Assembly: GCF_000188255.1 (NCBI RefSeq)
Contig: NZ_GL831080.1
Coordinates: forward strand, 786,542 to 850,541
Length of the DNA: 64,000 bases
Direction: 5' to 3'
DNA from: Actinobacillus ureae ATCC 25976
Lineage (GTDB): Bacteria; Pseudomonadota; Gammaproteobacteria; Enterobacterales; Pasteurellaceae
In this document: positions 10,679 to 19,592 of the stretch, piece after piece
How the letters are laid out: every line of letters begins with the position of its first letter
Numbering within the stretch: the stretch's first letter is position 1
Made by a program: the position numbers and the translations under genes
Notes under the pieces: model-generated
Database searches by the model: none
What the model was told of the DNA's origin: nothing
Seen by the model: the letters and a program-made list of their open reading frames with translations, nothing else

Positions 10679-12424
10679 TTAGCTAAACTGAAGGCTATGT
10701 AATTGTTTATAAGCCCCGTTTTGTGCGAGTAATTGAGTGTGAGAACCACGTTCGATAATTTGTCCGTGATCGACGACTAAAATTTCATCAGCTTTTTCAA
10801 TCGTAGATAAGCGATGCGCGATCACAAGCACAGTTTTATCTTTTTGTAACTCAGCAAGTGCCGCTTGAATTGCACGTTCGGATTCCGTATCTAGTGCGGA
10901 AGTCGCTTCATCCAATACTAATACCGGCGAATTACGTAATAAAGCACGGGCAATCGCTAAACGTTGACGCTGCCCTCCCGAAAGGCTAGCCCCATTTTCG
11001 CCGATCACCGTATCTAAACCGTCATCGAGCTTCTCAATAAACTCCATCGCATGTGCCGCTGTCGCTGCCGCAATAATTTGCTCACGACTATATTTCTCGG
11101 TAGCCGCATAAGCGATATTATTGGCAATCGTGTCATTGAATAAATGCACTTGCTGTGAAACCACCGAACATTGTTCACGTAAATTCGCTAATTTATAGTC
11201 TTGGATATTTACGCCATCCAATGTAATTTCACCTTCATCAATATCATAAAAACGCGTTAATAGATTCACAATTGTTGATTTGCCTGAGCCGGAACGACCG
11301 ACTAATGCCACTGTTTTGCCTTGCGGAATAGCAAAAGAAATGCGATCTAATGCACGTTCGTCTTTACCTTCATAACTAAACGAAACATTATTGAATGTCA
11401 CATCGCCTTTTGCTCGAGCCACTTCTTGAGTACCAAGATCTTTCTCTGTTTTCAAATCAAGGAATTCAAATAACGTTTGACAAGCCGCCATACCACGTTG
11501 GAACTGTGAATTCACATTCGTCAACGATTTTAACGGACGTAACATTGCCATCATAGATGAAAACACCACGGTAAACGAACCTGCCGTAAGATTTTCACTT
11601 ATCACTTCAGGGAATGTCGCTACATATAAAACAACCGATAAAGCAAAAGACGCAATTAATTGCACAACACCATCTGAAATCCCATCTGCCGAGACGATTT
11701 TCATCCCTTTACGGCGCATATCATTACTTACCCGATCAAAACGCTCTTTTTCAACTTGCTGACCGCCGAATGATAAAACAACCTTATGCCCTTTTAACAT
11801 CTGTTCGGTAGTTACGGTTAATTCACCCATTGAACTTTGGATATGACGGCTCAATTTACGGAAACGTTTTGACACAATACCGATTAATATACCGATGATC
11901 GGCGCCATAACAAATAACACTAACGATAATTGCCAACTGGTGTAAATCATCACCACAAATAATGAAATTAAATATGCCCCTTCACGTACGATAGTGACTA
12001 ATGCGTGTGAAGAAGAAGTCGCAACCATTTCCGTATCATACGTTACACGAGAAAGAGAGCGTCCAACCGGATTTTGGTCAAAATAACTGACCGGCATATA
12101 CATTAAGTGTTGGAAAATATTACGACGTAAAGTCATCACAATATTGCCCGAAACCCAAGCCAAGCAATAACCGGCAATATAGTTCGTGATACCTCTCACT
12201 AAAATAAATACCACGACTAACACAGCCATAAGTTTTAAAAAGCTGTGATCCGCCTGACCAAATCCTTGATCTAATAAAGGTTTTAAAAGATAGATAAGCC
12301 CCGAATCTACCAGTGCATTCAGCACAAGTGCCACCGCACCGACAGCAAGTCCCCACTTATAAGGCGTAATCGTTGGAAATAAACGCTTAAACGTTTTAAA
12401 GGTCGAAAGATCTTTTTCTTGCAT
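10679..12424 (-). CDS. msbA: lipid A/phospholipid flippase, ABC exporter MsbA
   Basis: This inner-membrane half-transporter flips core-lipid A to the periplasmic face. The N-terminal half has about six transmembrane helices. The C-terminal ATPase shows Walker [10 protein letters not shown], signature LSGGQRQR and Walker [10 protein letters not shown]. The ATG at 12424 gives [12 protein letters not shown] (581 aa, E. coli 582); a second ATG three codons upstream (12433) is also possible. The usual partner lpxK is not next to it; the neighbour upstream is lrgB. Confidence 0.96.
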   Translation of the reverse strand: MQEKDLSTFKTFKRLFPTITPYKWGLAVGAVALVLNALVDSGLIYLLKPLLDQGFGQADHSFLKLMAVLVVVFILVRGITNYIAGYCLAWVSGNIVMTLRRNIFQHLMYMPVSYFDQNPVGRSLSRVTYDTEMVATSSSHALVTIVREGAYLISLFVVMIYTSWQLSLVLFVMAPIIGILIGIVSKRFRKLSRHIQSSMGELTVTTEQMLKGHKVVLSFGGQQVEKERFDRVSNDMRRKGMKIVSADGISDGVVQLIASFALSVVLYVATFPEVISENLTAGSFTVVFSSMMAMLRPLKSLTNVNSQFQRGMAACQTLFEFLDLKTEKDLGTQEVARAKGDVTFNNVSFSYEGKDERALDRISFAIPQGKTVALVGRSGSGKSTIVNLLTRFYDIDEGEITLDGVNIQDYKLANLREQCSVVSQQVHLFNDTIANNIAYAATEKYSREQIIAAATAAHAMEFIEKLDDGLDTVIGENGASLSGGQRQRLAIARALLRNSPVLVLDEATSALDTESERAIQAALAELQKDKTVLVIAHRLSTIEKADEILVVDHGQIIERGSHTQLLAQNGAYKQLHSLQFS

Positions 12425-12486
12425 AATGTCCATTCTTAATTTTCAAAAATCGGGGCATTGTACCCTGAATTGAATGAGATACCAAA

Positions 12487-13173
12487 TTAATAGAATAAAG
12501 CTAATACAAGTCTGAACACGAAAGGCGCTAAAACGGATGAAAGTACGCCACTTAATACCAATGCGATAGAGCTGTAGCTACCGGTTTTGACGCTATATTC
12601 CATACAACGCCCCGTTCCTGACGCATGAGAAACAGCTCCCATAGCTAAACCGATAGCACGGACATTACATACGCCAATATAATGTAAGAAGCTAAATCCG
12701 AATACCGATCCTAACAGTCCGGCAACCAGCACGCCAACCGCTGTTACTGCGGAACTTGCGCAAATTTGGCTTGAAATCGCAGTTGCTATCGGCGTAGAAA
12801 TCGATTTATGTACAATTGCCGCAAGAATAGACGGACTTGTGCCCAGTAACACGGCAAATAGCACACCGGTTAACATTGTACATACGCTGCTAAATACAAC
12901 AACCGCTAAAATCGGACGCCATTTTTTACGAATTTGCGGTAGCTGCTCATAGAATGGTAAGGCGAGTGCAACAACAGACACACCAAGTAAATTATTGATC
13001 GGAAAATTGCCCTGATAATATTCCGCATAAGGCACTTTACCCATCACAATCACTAAAATGACGGTTGCCAAAGCAATCACAAAAGGATTAAGTACGGACG
13101 AACGTAATTTTTGGCTGATACGCAGCCCAGTAAGAAAGGCGAAAATAGTTAAGAGAGAATAAAAATATAGCAT
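12487..13173 (-). CDS. lrgB: LrgB/CidB (YohK) family membrane protein
   Basis: This 228-aa very hydrophobic protein has about six or seven membrane segments and the family core KSISTPIATAIS with a later GAVSHASGT. LrgA/LrgB (CidA/CidB, YohJ/YohK) pairs are holin/antiholin-like or metabolite-transport proteins; the exact substrate in Pasteurellaceae is not settled. It lies 14 nt after the lrgA reading frame and would be cotranslated with it. lrgB itself is intact, whereas lrgA is broken. Confidence 0.9.
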   Translation of the reverse strand: MLYFYSLLTIFAFLTGLRISQKLRSSVLNPFVIALATVILVIVMGKVPYAEYYQGNFPINNLLGVSVVALALPFYEQLPQIRKKWRPILAVVVFSSVCTMLTGVLFAVLLGTSPSILAAIVHKSISTPIATAISSQICASSAVTAVGVLVAGLLGSVFGFSFLHYIGVCNVRAIGLAMGAVSHASGTGRCMEYSVKTGSYSSIALVLSGVLSSVLAPFVFRLVLALFY

Positions 13174-13187
13174 ATTACCTTCTTCTA

Positions 13188-13555
13188 TTATTTACGGTGA
13201 AAAATCCATTGCGCAAACAGTCCAATTAAGACTAAAGAAACTGCGGTACTAAGTATATTGGCGAACACAAATGAGGTGAAATGTACCTGTAAAGTATCAA
13301 GATGTTCGATAATTTCAGCACAAATAGGAATAAAGAAAATCGTCATATAACGGGTTAACGGTCTTGTACTGGGTGTTACCCATTCAACTTTTACGATACC
13401 GATAACTAAACAACTAAACAACTAAACAGTAACAGCATTCCCCAAATACTATCGGAAATACCAATCGGAATCAGAATGCTAAGCAGTTTACCACCATATA
13501 ACATGGCAAACAGTAACGCTAAGGAAATCAACATTCTGAGCATACGAACAATCAC
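13188..13555 (-). pseudogene. lrgA: lrgA/cidA (yohJ) gene, frameshifted by an 8-bp tandem repeat
   Basis: A GTG start at 13555, with a GGAGG ribosome site eight bases upstream, opens a frame encoding the first membrane segments and GISDSIWGMLLLFSCLVV, then stops at TAG. The rest of the protein (IGIVKVEWVTPSTRPLTRYM onward, to 13188) lies in another frame. The break falls exactly in three tandem copies of TTTAGTTG (minus strand; 13404-13427). Removing one 8-bp copy joins the halves as LLFSCLVIGIVKVEW, matching the YohJ pattern. As written it makes a truncated product of about 50 residues. Confidence 0.88.
13404..13427. repeat. 3 x 8-bp tandem repeat inside lrgA
   Basis: AACTAAAC is repeated three times without interruption (13404-13411, 13412-13419, 13420-13427). 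Eight is not a multiple of three, so gain or loss of one unit shifts the lrgA frame. Two copies would restore it. Confidence 0.95.
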
Positions 13556-13573
13556 ACGAGTATCCTCCAAAAT

Positions 13574-13616
13574 AAGCGGTCAGATCCGCAAAAAATTTTG
13601 CAAATTTAACCGCTTG
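13574..13616 (-). terminator. yoaA terminator (inverted USS pair)
   Basis: AAGCGGT (13574-13580) and ACCGCTT (13609-13615) form an inverted uptake-signal pair just downstream of the yoaA stop and upstream of lrgA. Confidence 0.55.
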
Positions 13617-13620
13617 CTCA

Positions 13621-15543
13621 CTAATTTTTTAAGAACTGAATCACTTTATTTAAATCACGTGTTCGTGTTGACGGCGGCAAACTTTTCAGGAACGTTTGAC
13701 CATAATTTCGCATTACTAAACGTGAATCACAAATGATCACCACGCCTCTATCGGTTACATCACGAATTAATCGCCCTACCCCCTGCTTCAAGGTGATAAC
13801 CGCTTCCGGAATTTGAATATCGTTAAACGGTTCTCCACCTTGTAAACGACAATCTTCCATACGCGCTCTTAGCAACGGTTCATCCGGCGAAGTAAATGGC
13901 AGCTTATCTATAATCACCAATGATAACGCATCACCTCGCACATCGATTCCTTCCCAGAAACTTTGGGTGGCAACCAATACGTTATTTTCTTCCGCAATAA
14001 ACTTTTCCAATAAGCGGGCTTTGCTAGTTTCCCCTTGCAACAACACACTTAATTTACTATGTTCACGCAGAAAATCCGCTAAACCTCGCATCATAAAATA
14101 GGAAGTACAGAGCAAAAAGCAACGACCGTTATTAGCTTCAATAACGGGCATCAACATTTTGCCTAATTCGGTTAAAGTGTGCGATTTATTTGTGTCCGGC
14201 AAATATCGTGGGACACAAAGTAACGATTGATTAGCGTAATCAAAAGGACTTTGTAACACCAACTGTTCCGCATTCTCAATGCCTAGACGCTGACAGAAGT
14301 GATCAAATTTGCCTCCAACTTCAAGCGTTGCTGAAGTAAATACCCAACCAATTTGCTGATTTTTGAGTTGTTCGCCAAATTTGTCTGCCACAGTTAACGG
14401 CGTGATATGTAACTCGAAAGAACGCCCGTTGGCTTCATACCAATAGCAATAGCCAACGACAGTAGTATCGCTCAATTTTTTTAATTGAACTTTGACTTCC
14501 GCCAATCTTTCGAAAATTTTATCGAGCGTTTCCGAACGACCGAGCGATTTTTTAATCACATCGCTTAAAAAATCAATGTTTTCTGCGACTTTGGTTAAAC
14601 CGTCCACTACTTTTTGATCATTAAACAACTCTCGCAAATTACCTCGAATCGTACCTTCCGTTCCCATTAACAAACGAAAATCTTGCACTACTTTTTGCAA
14701 ATGATCCGCCGCTTTGCCTAATTGTGCGAGATCCTTTAATTCGGTTCGATAAACAATATTGGTATCTTTACAAATATCAAACAATTGGCGAGAACTTAAC
14801 GATTGACCGAAATATTGGCTGGCAATATCCGGTAATTGATGTGCTTCATCAAAAATGACCAACTCTGCTTCTGGAATTAATTCACCGAAGCCGGTTTCTT
14901 TAACCGCCATATCGGCACAAAACAGGTGATGATTGACCACCACCACATCCGCTTCCATTGCTCGGCGGCGGGCTTGTAACACATAACAATCTTTAAAATG
15001 CGGACAGTCCGAACCTAAGCAACTTTCTGCAGTACTCACTAACTGCGGTAAAATCAGACTATCTTCCGCAATCGTGATACATTCACTTAAATCACCGGTT
15101 TTAGTTGAAGTATGCCATTTGCTGACTTTCGATAAATCCGCTAACACCGATTTATCGCCTAGCACGCCCATTGCCACCACTTGATCTAAGCGTTCCAGAC
15201 AAAGGTAATTAGCTCGTCCCTTTAATAGAGCGACCTTACCTTTGTATTTTAAGGCTTTCTGAATGGTTGGTAGATCTCGGTTAAATAATTGATCTTGAAG
15301 ATTTTTCGAGCCAGTCGACACAATCGTTTTTTTTCCAGAAAGCAATGCCGGCACTAAATAAGCGAATGTTTTACCGGTACCGGTACCCGCTTCTACTACG
15401 GCAGGTGTTGCAAATTTTACCGCTCTTCCGACCGCTTGCGCCATATCAAGTTGCGCTGCACGAGGACGAAACCTTTGAATATTATTACTTAATAAGCCGT
15501 CTTCACTGAAGGCATGGATAATTTTATTGTCTAATTTATTCAT
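13621..15543 (-). CDS. yoaA: ATP-dependent helicase of the DinG/YoaA (XPD-like) family
   Basis: This 640-aa superfamily 2 helicase has Walker A EAGTGTGKTFAYL near residue 52, a DEAH box in VIFDEAHQLPD, and helicase motif VI in GVGRLIRDVTDRG. Cysteines between motifs Ia and II (AESCLGSDCPHFKDCYV) are placed to bind the family's 4Fe-4S cluster. Length fits YoaA (E. coli 636) better than DinG. The family acts on blocked replication intermediates, and E. coli YoaA works with HolC. It is monocistronic; a GCTGTTTGC/GCAAACAGT hairpin lies in its leader near 15565-15590. Confidence 0.93.
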   Translation of the reverse strand: MNKLDNKIIHAFSEDGLLSNNIQRFRPRAAQLDMAQAVGRAVKFATPAVVEAGTGTGKTFAYLVPALLSGKKTIVSTGSKNLQDQLFNRDLPTIQKALKYKGKVALLKGRANYLCLERLDQVVAMGVLGDKSVLADLSKVSKWHTSTKTGDLSECITIAEDSLILPQLVSTAESCLGSDCPHFKDCYVLQARRRAMEADVVVVNHHLFCADMAVKETGFGELIPEAELVIFDEAHQLPDIASQYFGQSLSSRQLFDICKDTNIVYRTELKDLAQLGKAADHLQKVVQDFRLLMGTEGTIRGNLRELFNDQKVVDGLTKVAENIDFLSDVIKKSLGRSETLDKIFERLAEVKVQLKKLSDTTVVGYCYWYEANGRSFELHITPLTVADKFGEQLKNQQIGWVFTSATLEVGGKFDHFCQRLGIENAEQLVLQSPFDYANQSLLCVPRYLPDTNKSHTLTELGKMLMPVIEANNGRCFLLCTSYFMMRGLADFLREHSKLSVLLQGETSKARLLEKFIAEENNVLVATQSFWEGIDVRGDALSLVIIDKLPFTSPDEPLLRARMEDCRLQGGEPFNDIQIPEAVITLKQGVGRLIRDVTDRGVVIICDSRLVMRNYGQTFLKSLPPSTRTRDLNKVIQFLKN

Positions 15544-15745
15544 ATATATTAAAAAGCGTTAAGGCTGTTTGCCCCAAATGTGCAAACAGTCTTTCATTAT
15601 AATACTGTATAAATATTTAGCCAATTTTTTTGTATTTGTAAATTATCCTTAGAAACAGCTTTTACCAGTAGTAGACTGATATATCAATACTTCTTTTTTG
15701 TGTAGAATAGTCACCTTATAATTGTTAAGCTTATTAGGATAACAG

Positions 15746-15958
15746 ATGAGCATTGTTGAATGTCTTAGTTATGGTTCGGTTCTTATTCTGATCCTTTCAT
15801 GTTTTATTAGTGGTATGACGATGCTACGTCTCTCTAATATCTTTTGGGGATTGGGATTTATGCTTTATGGTTTTAGCAGTAAAGCTTATATTGTAGCAAT
15901 TTTAAACATTATTATCGTAGGTTTGAACGGCTACTTATTTGCAAAAGAGCGCCAATAA
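15746..15958 (+). CDS. small membrane protein, unknown function
   Basis: A 70-aa protein is made almost entirely of three hydrophobic stretches separated by short polar turns, ending in FAKERQ. An AGGAT element precedes the ATG. The glycine- and serine-rich pattern (MTMLRLSNIFWGLGFMLYG) loosely resembles small YgjV-type inner-membrane proteins, but I cannot assign a function. It is divergent from yoaA and followed by a bidirectional terminator. It could sit in the inner membrane as a transporter-like oligomer (inference). Confidence 0.6.
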   Translation: MSIVECLSYGSVLILILSCFISGMTMLRLSNIFWGLGFMLYGFSSKAYIVAILNIIIVGLNGYLFAKERQ

Positions 15959-16007
15959 TCGACCGCTTATCAGCTCGAACTTTATTTAACGACAACACTC
16001 CAAAATA

Positions 16008-16050
16008 AAAATTTGCACCTTAGTAAATCACTACTAAGGTGCAAATTTTT
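16008..16050. terminator. bidirectional terminator between the small membrane protein and trpA
   Basis: A perfect 15-bp stem (16011-16025 with 16032-16046) has a 6-nt loop and is flanked by A-run and T-run, so it can act for both converging genes. Confidence 0.85.
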
Positions 16051-16072
16051 ACCTATCTCACTTAATGCTCGT

Positions 16073-16885
16073 TTATTTGATATAAGAGGCACTTTTCATT
16101 GCTGTTACAAAACTCGCTAACTCTGCCAATAGTTGAGGCTGGTTATCTAAATGGTTCTCAATAATTTTAACGATCGCAGATCCGGAAATCGCACCGTCAC
16201 AACCGAGTGCTAGCGCTTCTTTAACTTGTTCCGGCTTCGCAATACCAAAACCTTGCAAAATTGGCGCAGAATTTGACCGCTTGAGGCTATCGATAAGGTT
16301 ATCCAGATTCGCTGCATGAGCTTGATTCTCTGCACTGGTCACGCCGGCACGTGAAACTAAATAGGTATAGCCCTCAGTTAAATTGGCAATACGTTCAATC
16401 GTTGCTTTATTTGCATTTGGCGGGCAAATGAAGACTAATTGAATACCGTGTTTTTTAGCTGTTTGCGTAAATTCTTCGGCGGCAAGTACCGGCACATCGG
16501 CAATGAGTACCGCATCAACGCCTATTTCGGCACAGCGCTTGAAAAACACTTCTTGGGTTGGTACGAAGACTAAGTTAGCACAAAGCAGCAAGCCAATCGG
16601 AATCTCAGGATATTTTGTTCGAATTTTAGCAATCATTTCAAAACAAGCATCGGTACTATAACCACCATCTAACGCTCGTTTATTCGCCGCTTGAATCACT
16701 GGACCGTCCAATAAAGGATCTGAAAATGGGAAACCGAGCTCCAACGCATCCACACCATTGGCAATCAATGTTTCGATAATCTCAAATGAACGATCGAAAT
16801 CCGGATCACAGAGGGTAACAAACGGCACAAATGCCCCTTCATTTTTTGCTTTTAACTCAGCAAATAAAGTGTCAAAACGGCTCAT
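16073..16885 (-). CDS. trpA: tryptophan synthase alpha subunit
   Basis: This 270-aa TIM-barrel subunit cleaves indole-3-glycerol phosphate to indole. The catalytic Glu is in [14 protein letters not shown] together with the catalytic Asp. The phosphate loop GFGIAKPEQ and [10 protein letters not shown] lie near the C-terminus. The chosen ATG gives [11 protein letters not shown] and follows the trpB stop with one base between (TAA-A-ATG); a start five codons upstream inside trpB is less likely. Indole is channelled to TrpB in the alpha2beta2 complex. Confidence 0.97.
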   Translation of the reverse strand: MSRFDTLFAELKAKNEGAFVPFVTLCDPDFDRSFEIIETLIANGVDALELGFPFSDPLLDGPVIQAANKRALDGGYSTDACFEMIAKIRTKYPEIPIGLLLCANLVFVPTQEVFFKRCAEIGVDAVLIADVPVLAAEEFTQTAKKHGIQLVFICPPNANKATIERIANLTEGYTYLVSRAGVTSAENQAHAANLDNLIDSLKRSNSAPILQGFGIAKPEQVKEALALGCDGAISGSAIVKIIENHLDNQPQLLAELASFVTAMKSASYIK

Positions 16886-16886
16886 T

Positions 16887-18077
16887 TTAGTTTTCCCCAT
16901 TTAAAATTTTATCTACGGTAAAAATATCTTTATCGCCACGACCGGAAAGATTAACCACCAATAGTTGTTCTTTATCCGGATTTTGTGCGATTAATTTCAG
17001 TGCGTAAGCCAATGCGTGTGAGCTTTCGAGTGCCGGAATAATACCTTCGTACTGTGCTAATGATTGGAAAGTGTCTAATGCTTCTTGGTCGGTAATCGAC
17101 ACATAATCCGCACGCCCAATCGAATTAAGATAGGCGTGTTGTGGCCCGACTGAAGGGAAATCTAAACCTGCCGAAACAGAGTAAGATTCTTCGATTTGTC
17201 CGTCTTTGGTTTGCATAATCGGCGATTTCATACCGAAATAAATGCCGGTTGTACCGTGTTTTAGCGGAGCGCCGTGTTCGCCGGTTTCAATCCCTTTACC
17301 AGCCGGTTCTACACCGATCAGTTGTACGCTTTCTTCCTCAATAAAATCTGCAAACATTCCAATAGCATTAGAGCCACCGCCAACCGCTGCAATCACCGCA
17401 TCCGGTAAGCGGTTCTCTTTTTCTAAAATTTGACGTTTGGTTTCTTCGCCGATCATTTTCTGAAATTCACGCACCATCGTCGGGAATGGGTGTGGGCCTG
17501 CCGCCGTACCGATTAAATAATGCGTCGTTTCATAATTTGCCGCCCAGTCACGCATCGCTTCACAACAAGCATCTTTTAATGAACAAGAGCCTTTTTGCAC
17601 CGGAATCACTTCCGCCCCCATTAAACGCATACGGAATACATTAGGCGACTGACGTTCAACATCTTTTTCCCCCATATAGATCACGCAAGGTAAATCTAAC
17701 ATTGCACACGCTAATGCGGTTGCCACCCCATGTTGTCCGGCACCAGTTTCAGCGATAATACGGGTTTTGCCCATTCGTTTTGCTAATAACGCTTGGCCTA
17801 ATACTTGGTTGGTTTTATGAGCACCGCCGTGTAACAGATCTTCTCGCTTAAGATAAAGTTTAGTTTTGCTTCCTTTAGTGAGATTACGGCATAGCGTTAA
17901 TGCGGTCGGGCGACCGGCGTAGTTTTTGAGTAAATCGATAAATTCCGCTTGGAATAACGGATCATTTTGTGCTTCAACAAAAGCAGATTCGAGTTGTTTT
18001 AAGACCGGCACGAGAATTTCCGGCACATACATTCCGCCAAATTCACCGAAATAAGGATTAAGAAGTGTGTCTGACAT
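16887..18077 (-). CDS. trpB: tryptophan synthase beta subunit
   Basis: This 396-aa PLP enzyme condenses indole with serine. The PLP lysine is in [12 protein letters not shown], the ammonium/Glu site in AETGAGQHG, and the phosphate-binding loop in GGGSNAIG. Length matches E. coli (397). The trpBA pair stands alone here, without trpEDC, an arrangement known from Haemophilus. A TrpR-like operator lies about 30 bp upstream of the start, so repression by TrpR is likely. Confidence 0.98.
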   Translation of the reverse strand: MSDTLLNPYFGEFGGMYVPEILVPVLKQLESAFVEAQNDPLFQAEFIDLLKNYAGRPTALTLCRNLTKGSKTKLYLKREDLLHGGAHKTNQVLGQALLAKRMGKTRIIAETGAGQHGVATALACAMLDLPCVIYMGEKDVERQSPNVFRMRLMGAEVIPVQKGSCSLKDACCEAMRDWAANYETTHYLIGTAAGPHPFPTMVREFQKMIGEETKRQILEKENRLPDAVIAAVGGGSNAIGMFADFIEEESVQLIGVEPAGKGIETGEHGAPLKHGTTGIYFGMKSPIMQTKDGQIEESYSVSAGLDFPSVGPQHAYLNSIGRADYVSITDQEALDTFQSLAQYEGIIPALESSHALAYALKLIAQNPDKEQLLVVNLSGRGDKDIFTVDKILNGEN

Positions 18078-18105
18078 ATCGTGTTCTCTCTATAAGAAAT
18101 ATTAT

Positions 18106-18123
18106 ATACTATTAAAATAGTAC
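18106..18123. promoter_or_regulatory. probable TrpR operator of trpBA
   Basis: ATACTATTAAAATAGTAC is an 18-bp near-palindrome (seven of eight outer pairs). It keeps the AGTAC/GTACT half-site bases contacted by TrpR, as in the E. coli consensus GTACTAGTTAACTAGTAC. It is placed where the trpB promoter should be. Confidence 0.6.
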
Positions 18124-18168
18124 ATAACTCTACGATATGCAAGTAAAAATTTCTTTTATTTAGTATTT

Positions 18169-18195
18169 AAAAGCGGTCTGTTTTAGACCGCTTTT
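18169..18195 (-). terminator. ydfG terminator
   Basis: AAAAGCGGTCT, a GTTTT loop and AGACCGCTTTT form a perfect 11-bp hairpin with a U-run on the minus strand. It is an inverted pair of uptake-signal cores. Confidence 0.8.
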
Positions 18196-18205
18196 AGTAA
18201 GTGAA

Positions 18206-18955
18206 CTACCCTCTTGCTACCGCAAGCGGTGAGAAAGTCTGCGCAGTCGGCATCACTTCAATACGGTTAATATTGACGTGTTCCGGTTGTTGATTCAGCC
18301 ATAACACAATATTAGCAATATCTTCCGGTGCGACATAGTTCACGTTTTCATATACTTTTGCCGCTTTGTCGTCATCGCCTTTAAAGCGTACGTTCGAAAA
18401 TTCCGTACCGCCGCATAAACCAGGTTCTACATTCGTTACACGCACTTTCGTACCGGCTAAATCCGCACGTAAATTGAGGCTGAATTGTTTAACAAAGGCT
18501 TTTGTGCCGCCATAAACATTACCACCCGAGTAAGGATAATTACCGGCGATTGAACCTAAATTGATGATATGCCCGCTATTACGTTCTACCATTTCCGGTA
18601 AAATCAAACGGGTAACCGTCACCAGCCCTTTAATATTAGTATCGATCATTTGATACCAATCTTTTAAATCGGTTTTATATGCCGGCTCCAATCCTAATGC
18701 TAATCCGGCATTATTCACTAATAAATCTACTTGTTGCCAGCCGGCAGGACGGTTATTTAAGGCTTGAGTGGTTGCCTCTTCATCGCGAATATCAAATGCA
18801 AGCGGTAAGAAATTATTACCTAATTGCGAATGTAGCTCGGCAAGACGTTCTTTACGTCTGCCGGTACCAATCACTTTATAACCTGATTTAATCAGTAATT
18901 TACAAATGGCTAAGCCAAATCCTGCGGTTGCACCAGTGACTAATGCTGTTTTCAT
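18206..18955 (-). CDS. ydfG: short-chain dehydrogenase of the YdfG type (3-hydroxy acid / L-allo-threonine dehydrogenase)
   Basis: A 249-aa Rossmann-fold enzyme with the cofactor motif TGATAGFGLAI at residue 7, NNAG near residue 84, and catalytic Ser-Tyr-Lys in LGSIAG...YGGTKAF. It aligns along its whole length with E. coli YdfG, an NADP+-dependent serine/allo-threonine/3-hydroxypropionate dehydrogenase. The ATG at 18955 has a GAGGG ribosome site and starts directly at the Rossmann strand; the 20-codon upstream extension lacks such support. Confidence 0.9.
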   Translation of the reverse strand: MKTALVTGATAGFGLAICKLLIKSGYKVIGTGRRKERLAELHSQLGNNFLPLAFDIRDEEATTQALNNRPAGWQQVDLLVNNAGLALGLEPAYKTDLKDWYQMIDTNIKGLVTVTRLILPEMVERNSGHIINLGSIAGNYPYSGGNVYGGTKAFVKQFSLNLRADLAGTKVRVTNVEPGLCGGTEFSNVRFKGDDDKAAKVYENVNYVAPEDIANIVLWLNQQPEHVNINRIEVMPTAQTFSPLAVARG

Positions 18956-18996
18956 TGTGTTTGCCCTCTTATCATTATTAAAATTATCCAAATAAC

Positions 18997-19039
18997 AAGC
19001 GGTCATATTTTGCAAAATTTTTACAAAATATGACCGCTT
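18997..19039 (-). terminator. ycgN terminator (inverted USS pair)
   Basis: A perfect 16-bp stem (AAGCGGTCATATTTTG at 18997-19012 with its complement at 19024-19039) sits just downstream of the ycgN stop. Confidence 0.75.
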
Positions 19040-19045
19040 ATTAGC

Positions 19046-19492
19046 TTAAACCTCATCAATCACAAATTCAAACCAATCTATCACATCTTTTTCATGAATA
19101 CCGTTTGGGATGAGGATATTGGCATTTTTAACCGATAGCGGATCGTTAGAGATCAACGGATGCCAATCAAATAACGGCTTACCTTCATAAAGCAGACGAT
19201 AGGCACAGGTTTTCGGCAACCAACCAAAATCAGGCAAATTTTTCTTAGTCAATTTGGTGCAATCTTGTTCAATTTTGAAACGATTCGGATAATTGGTACA
19301 ACGCCCGCTATCCACGTCCAACAAATTACAAGCGACCGAAGTGTAATACAAACGCTCTTGTTTGCCTCGACCTTGAATATATTTGCGGTAGCAACATTTT
19401 CCACAACCGTCACACAATGCTTCCCATTCCGCATCATTCATTTCAAGCAGGCTTTTTGTTTGCCAAAAGTTTGGCGTTAATTGATTCGTCAT
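19046..19492 (-). CDS. ycgN: YcgN/YkgJ-type cysteine-cluster protein
   Basis: A 148-aa protein starts with FWQTKSLLEMNDAEWEALCDG and carries the family cysteine cluster CDGCGKCCYRKY near residue 28, with further Cys at CNLLDVDSGRCTNYP and KTCAYRLL. These resemble a zinc or Fe-S binding site. Function is unknown; it corresponds to the UPF0260 family. It is divergent from fhs. Confidence 0.88.
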   Translation of the reverse strand: MTNQLTPNFWQTKSLLEMNDAEWEALCDGCGKCCYRKYIQGRGKQERLYYTSVACNLLDVDSGRCTNYPNRFKIEQDCTKLTKKNLPDFGWLPKTCAYRLLYEGKPLFDWHPLISNDPLSVKNANILIPNGIHEKDVIDWFEFVIDEV

Positions 19493-19564
19493 CTTTTTTG
19501 TTAAATATCTGTTACATTTCTTTATTTTAAACGGATTTTAGCATATTCTAGCAGGGTTGAAAAA

Positions 19565-19580
19565 AGCAAACGTTTGCCAC
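19565..19580. promoter_or_regulatory. PurR operator upstream of fhs
   Basis: AAGCAAACGTTTGCCA has the perfect 12-bp palindrome GCAAACGTTTGC at its centre and fits the E. coli PurR consensus (ANGCAAACGTTTNCNT). It lies between a likely -10 (TATTCT, 19544-19549) and the ribosome site of fhs. Confidence 0.8.
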
Positions 19581-19592
19581 TGTGGAGGATGA

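Noticed and set aside
13476-13736. 86-codon plus-strand frame between lrgA and yoaA
   Set aside because: It spans the lrgA start region, the USS hairpin and the end of yoaA; not a plausible gene.
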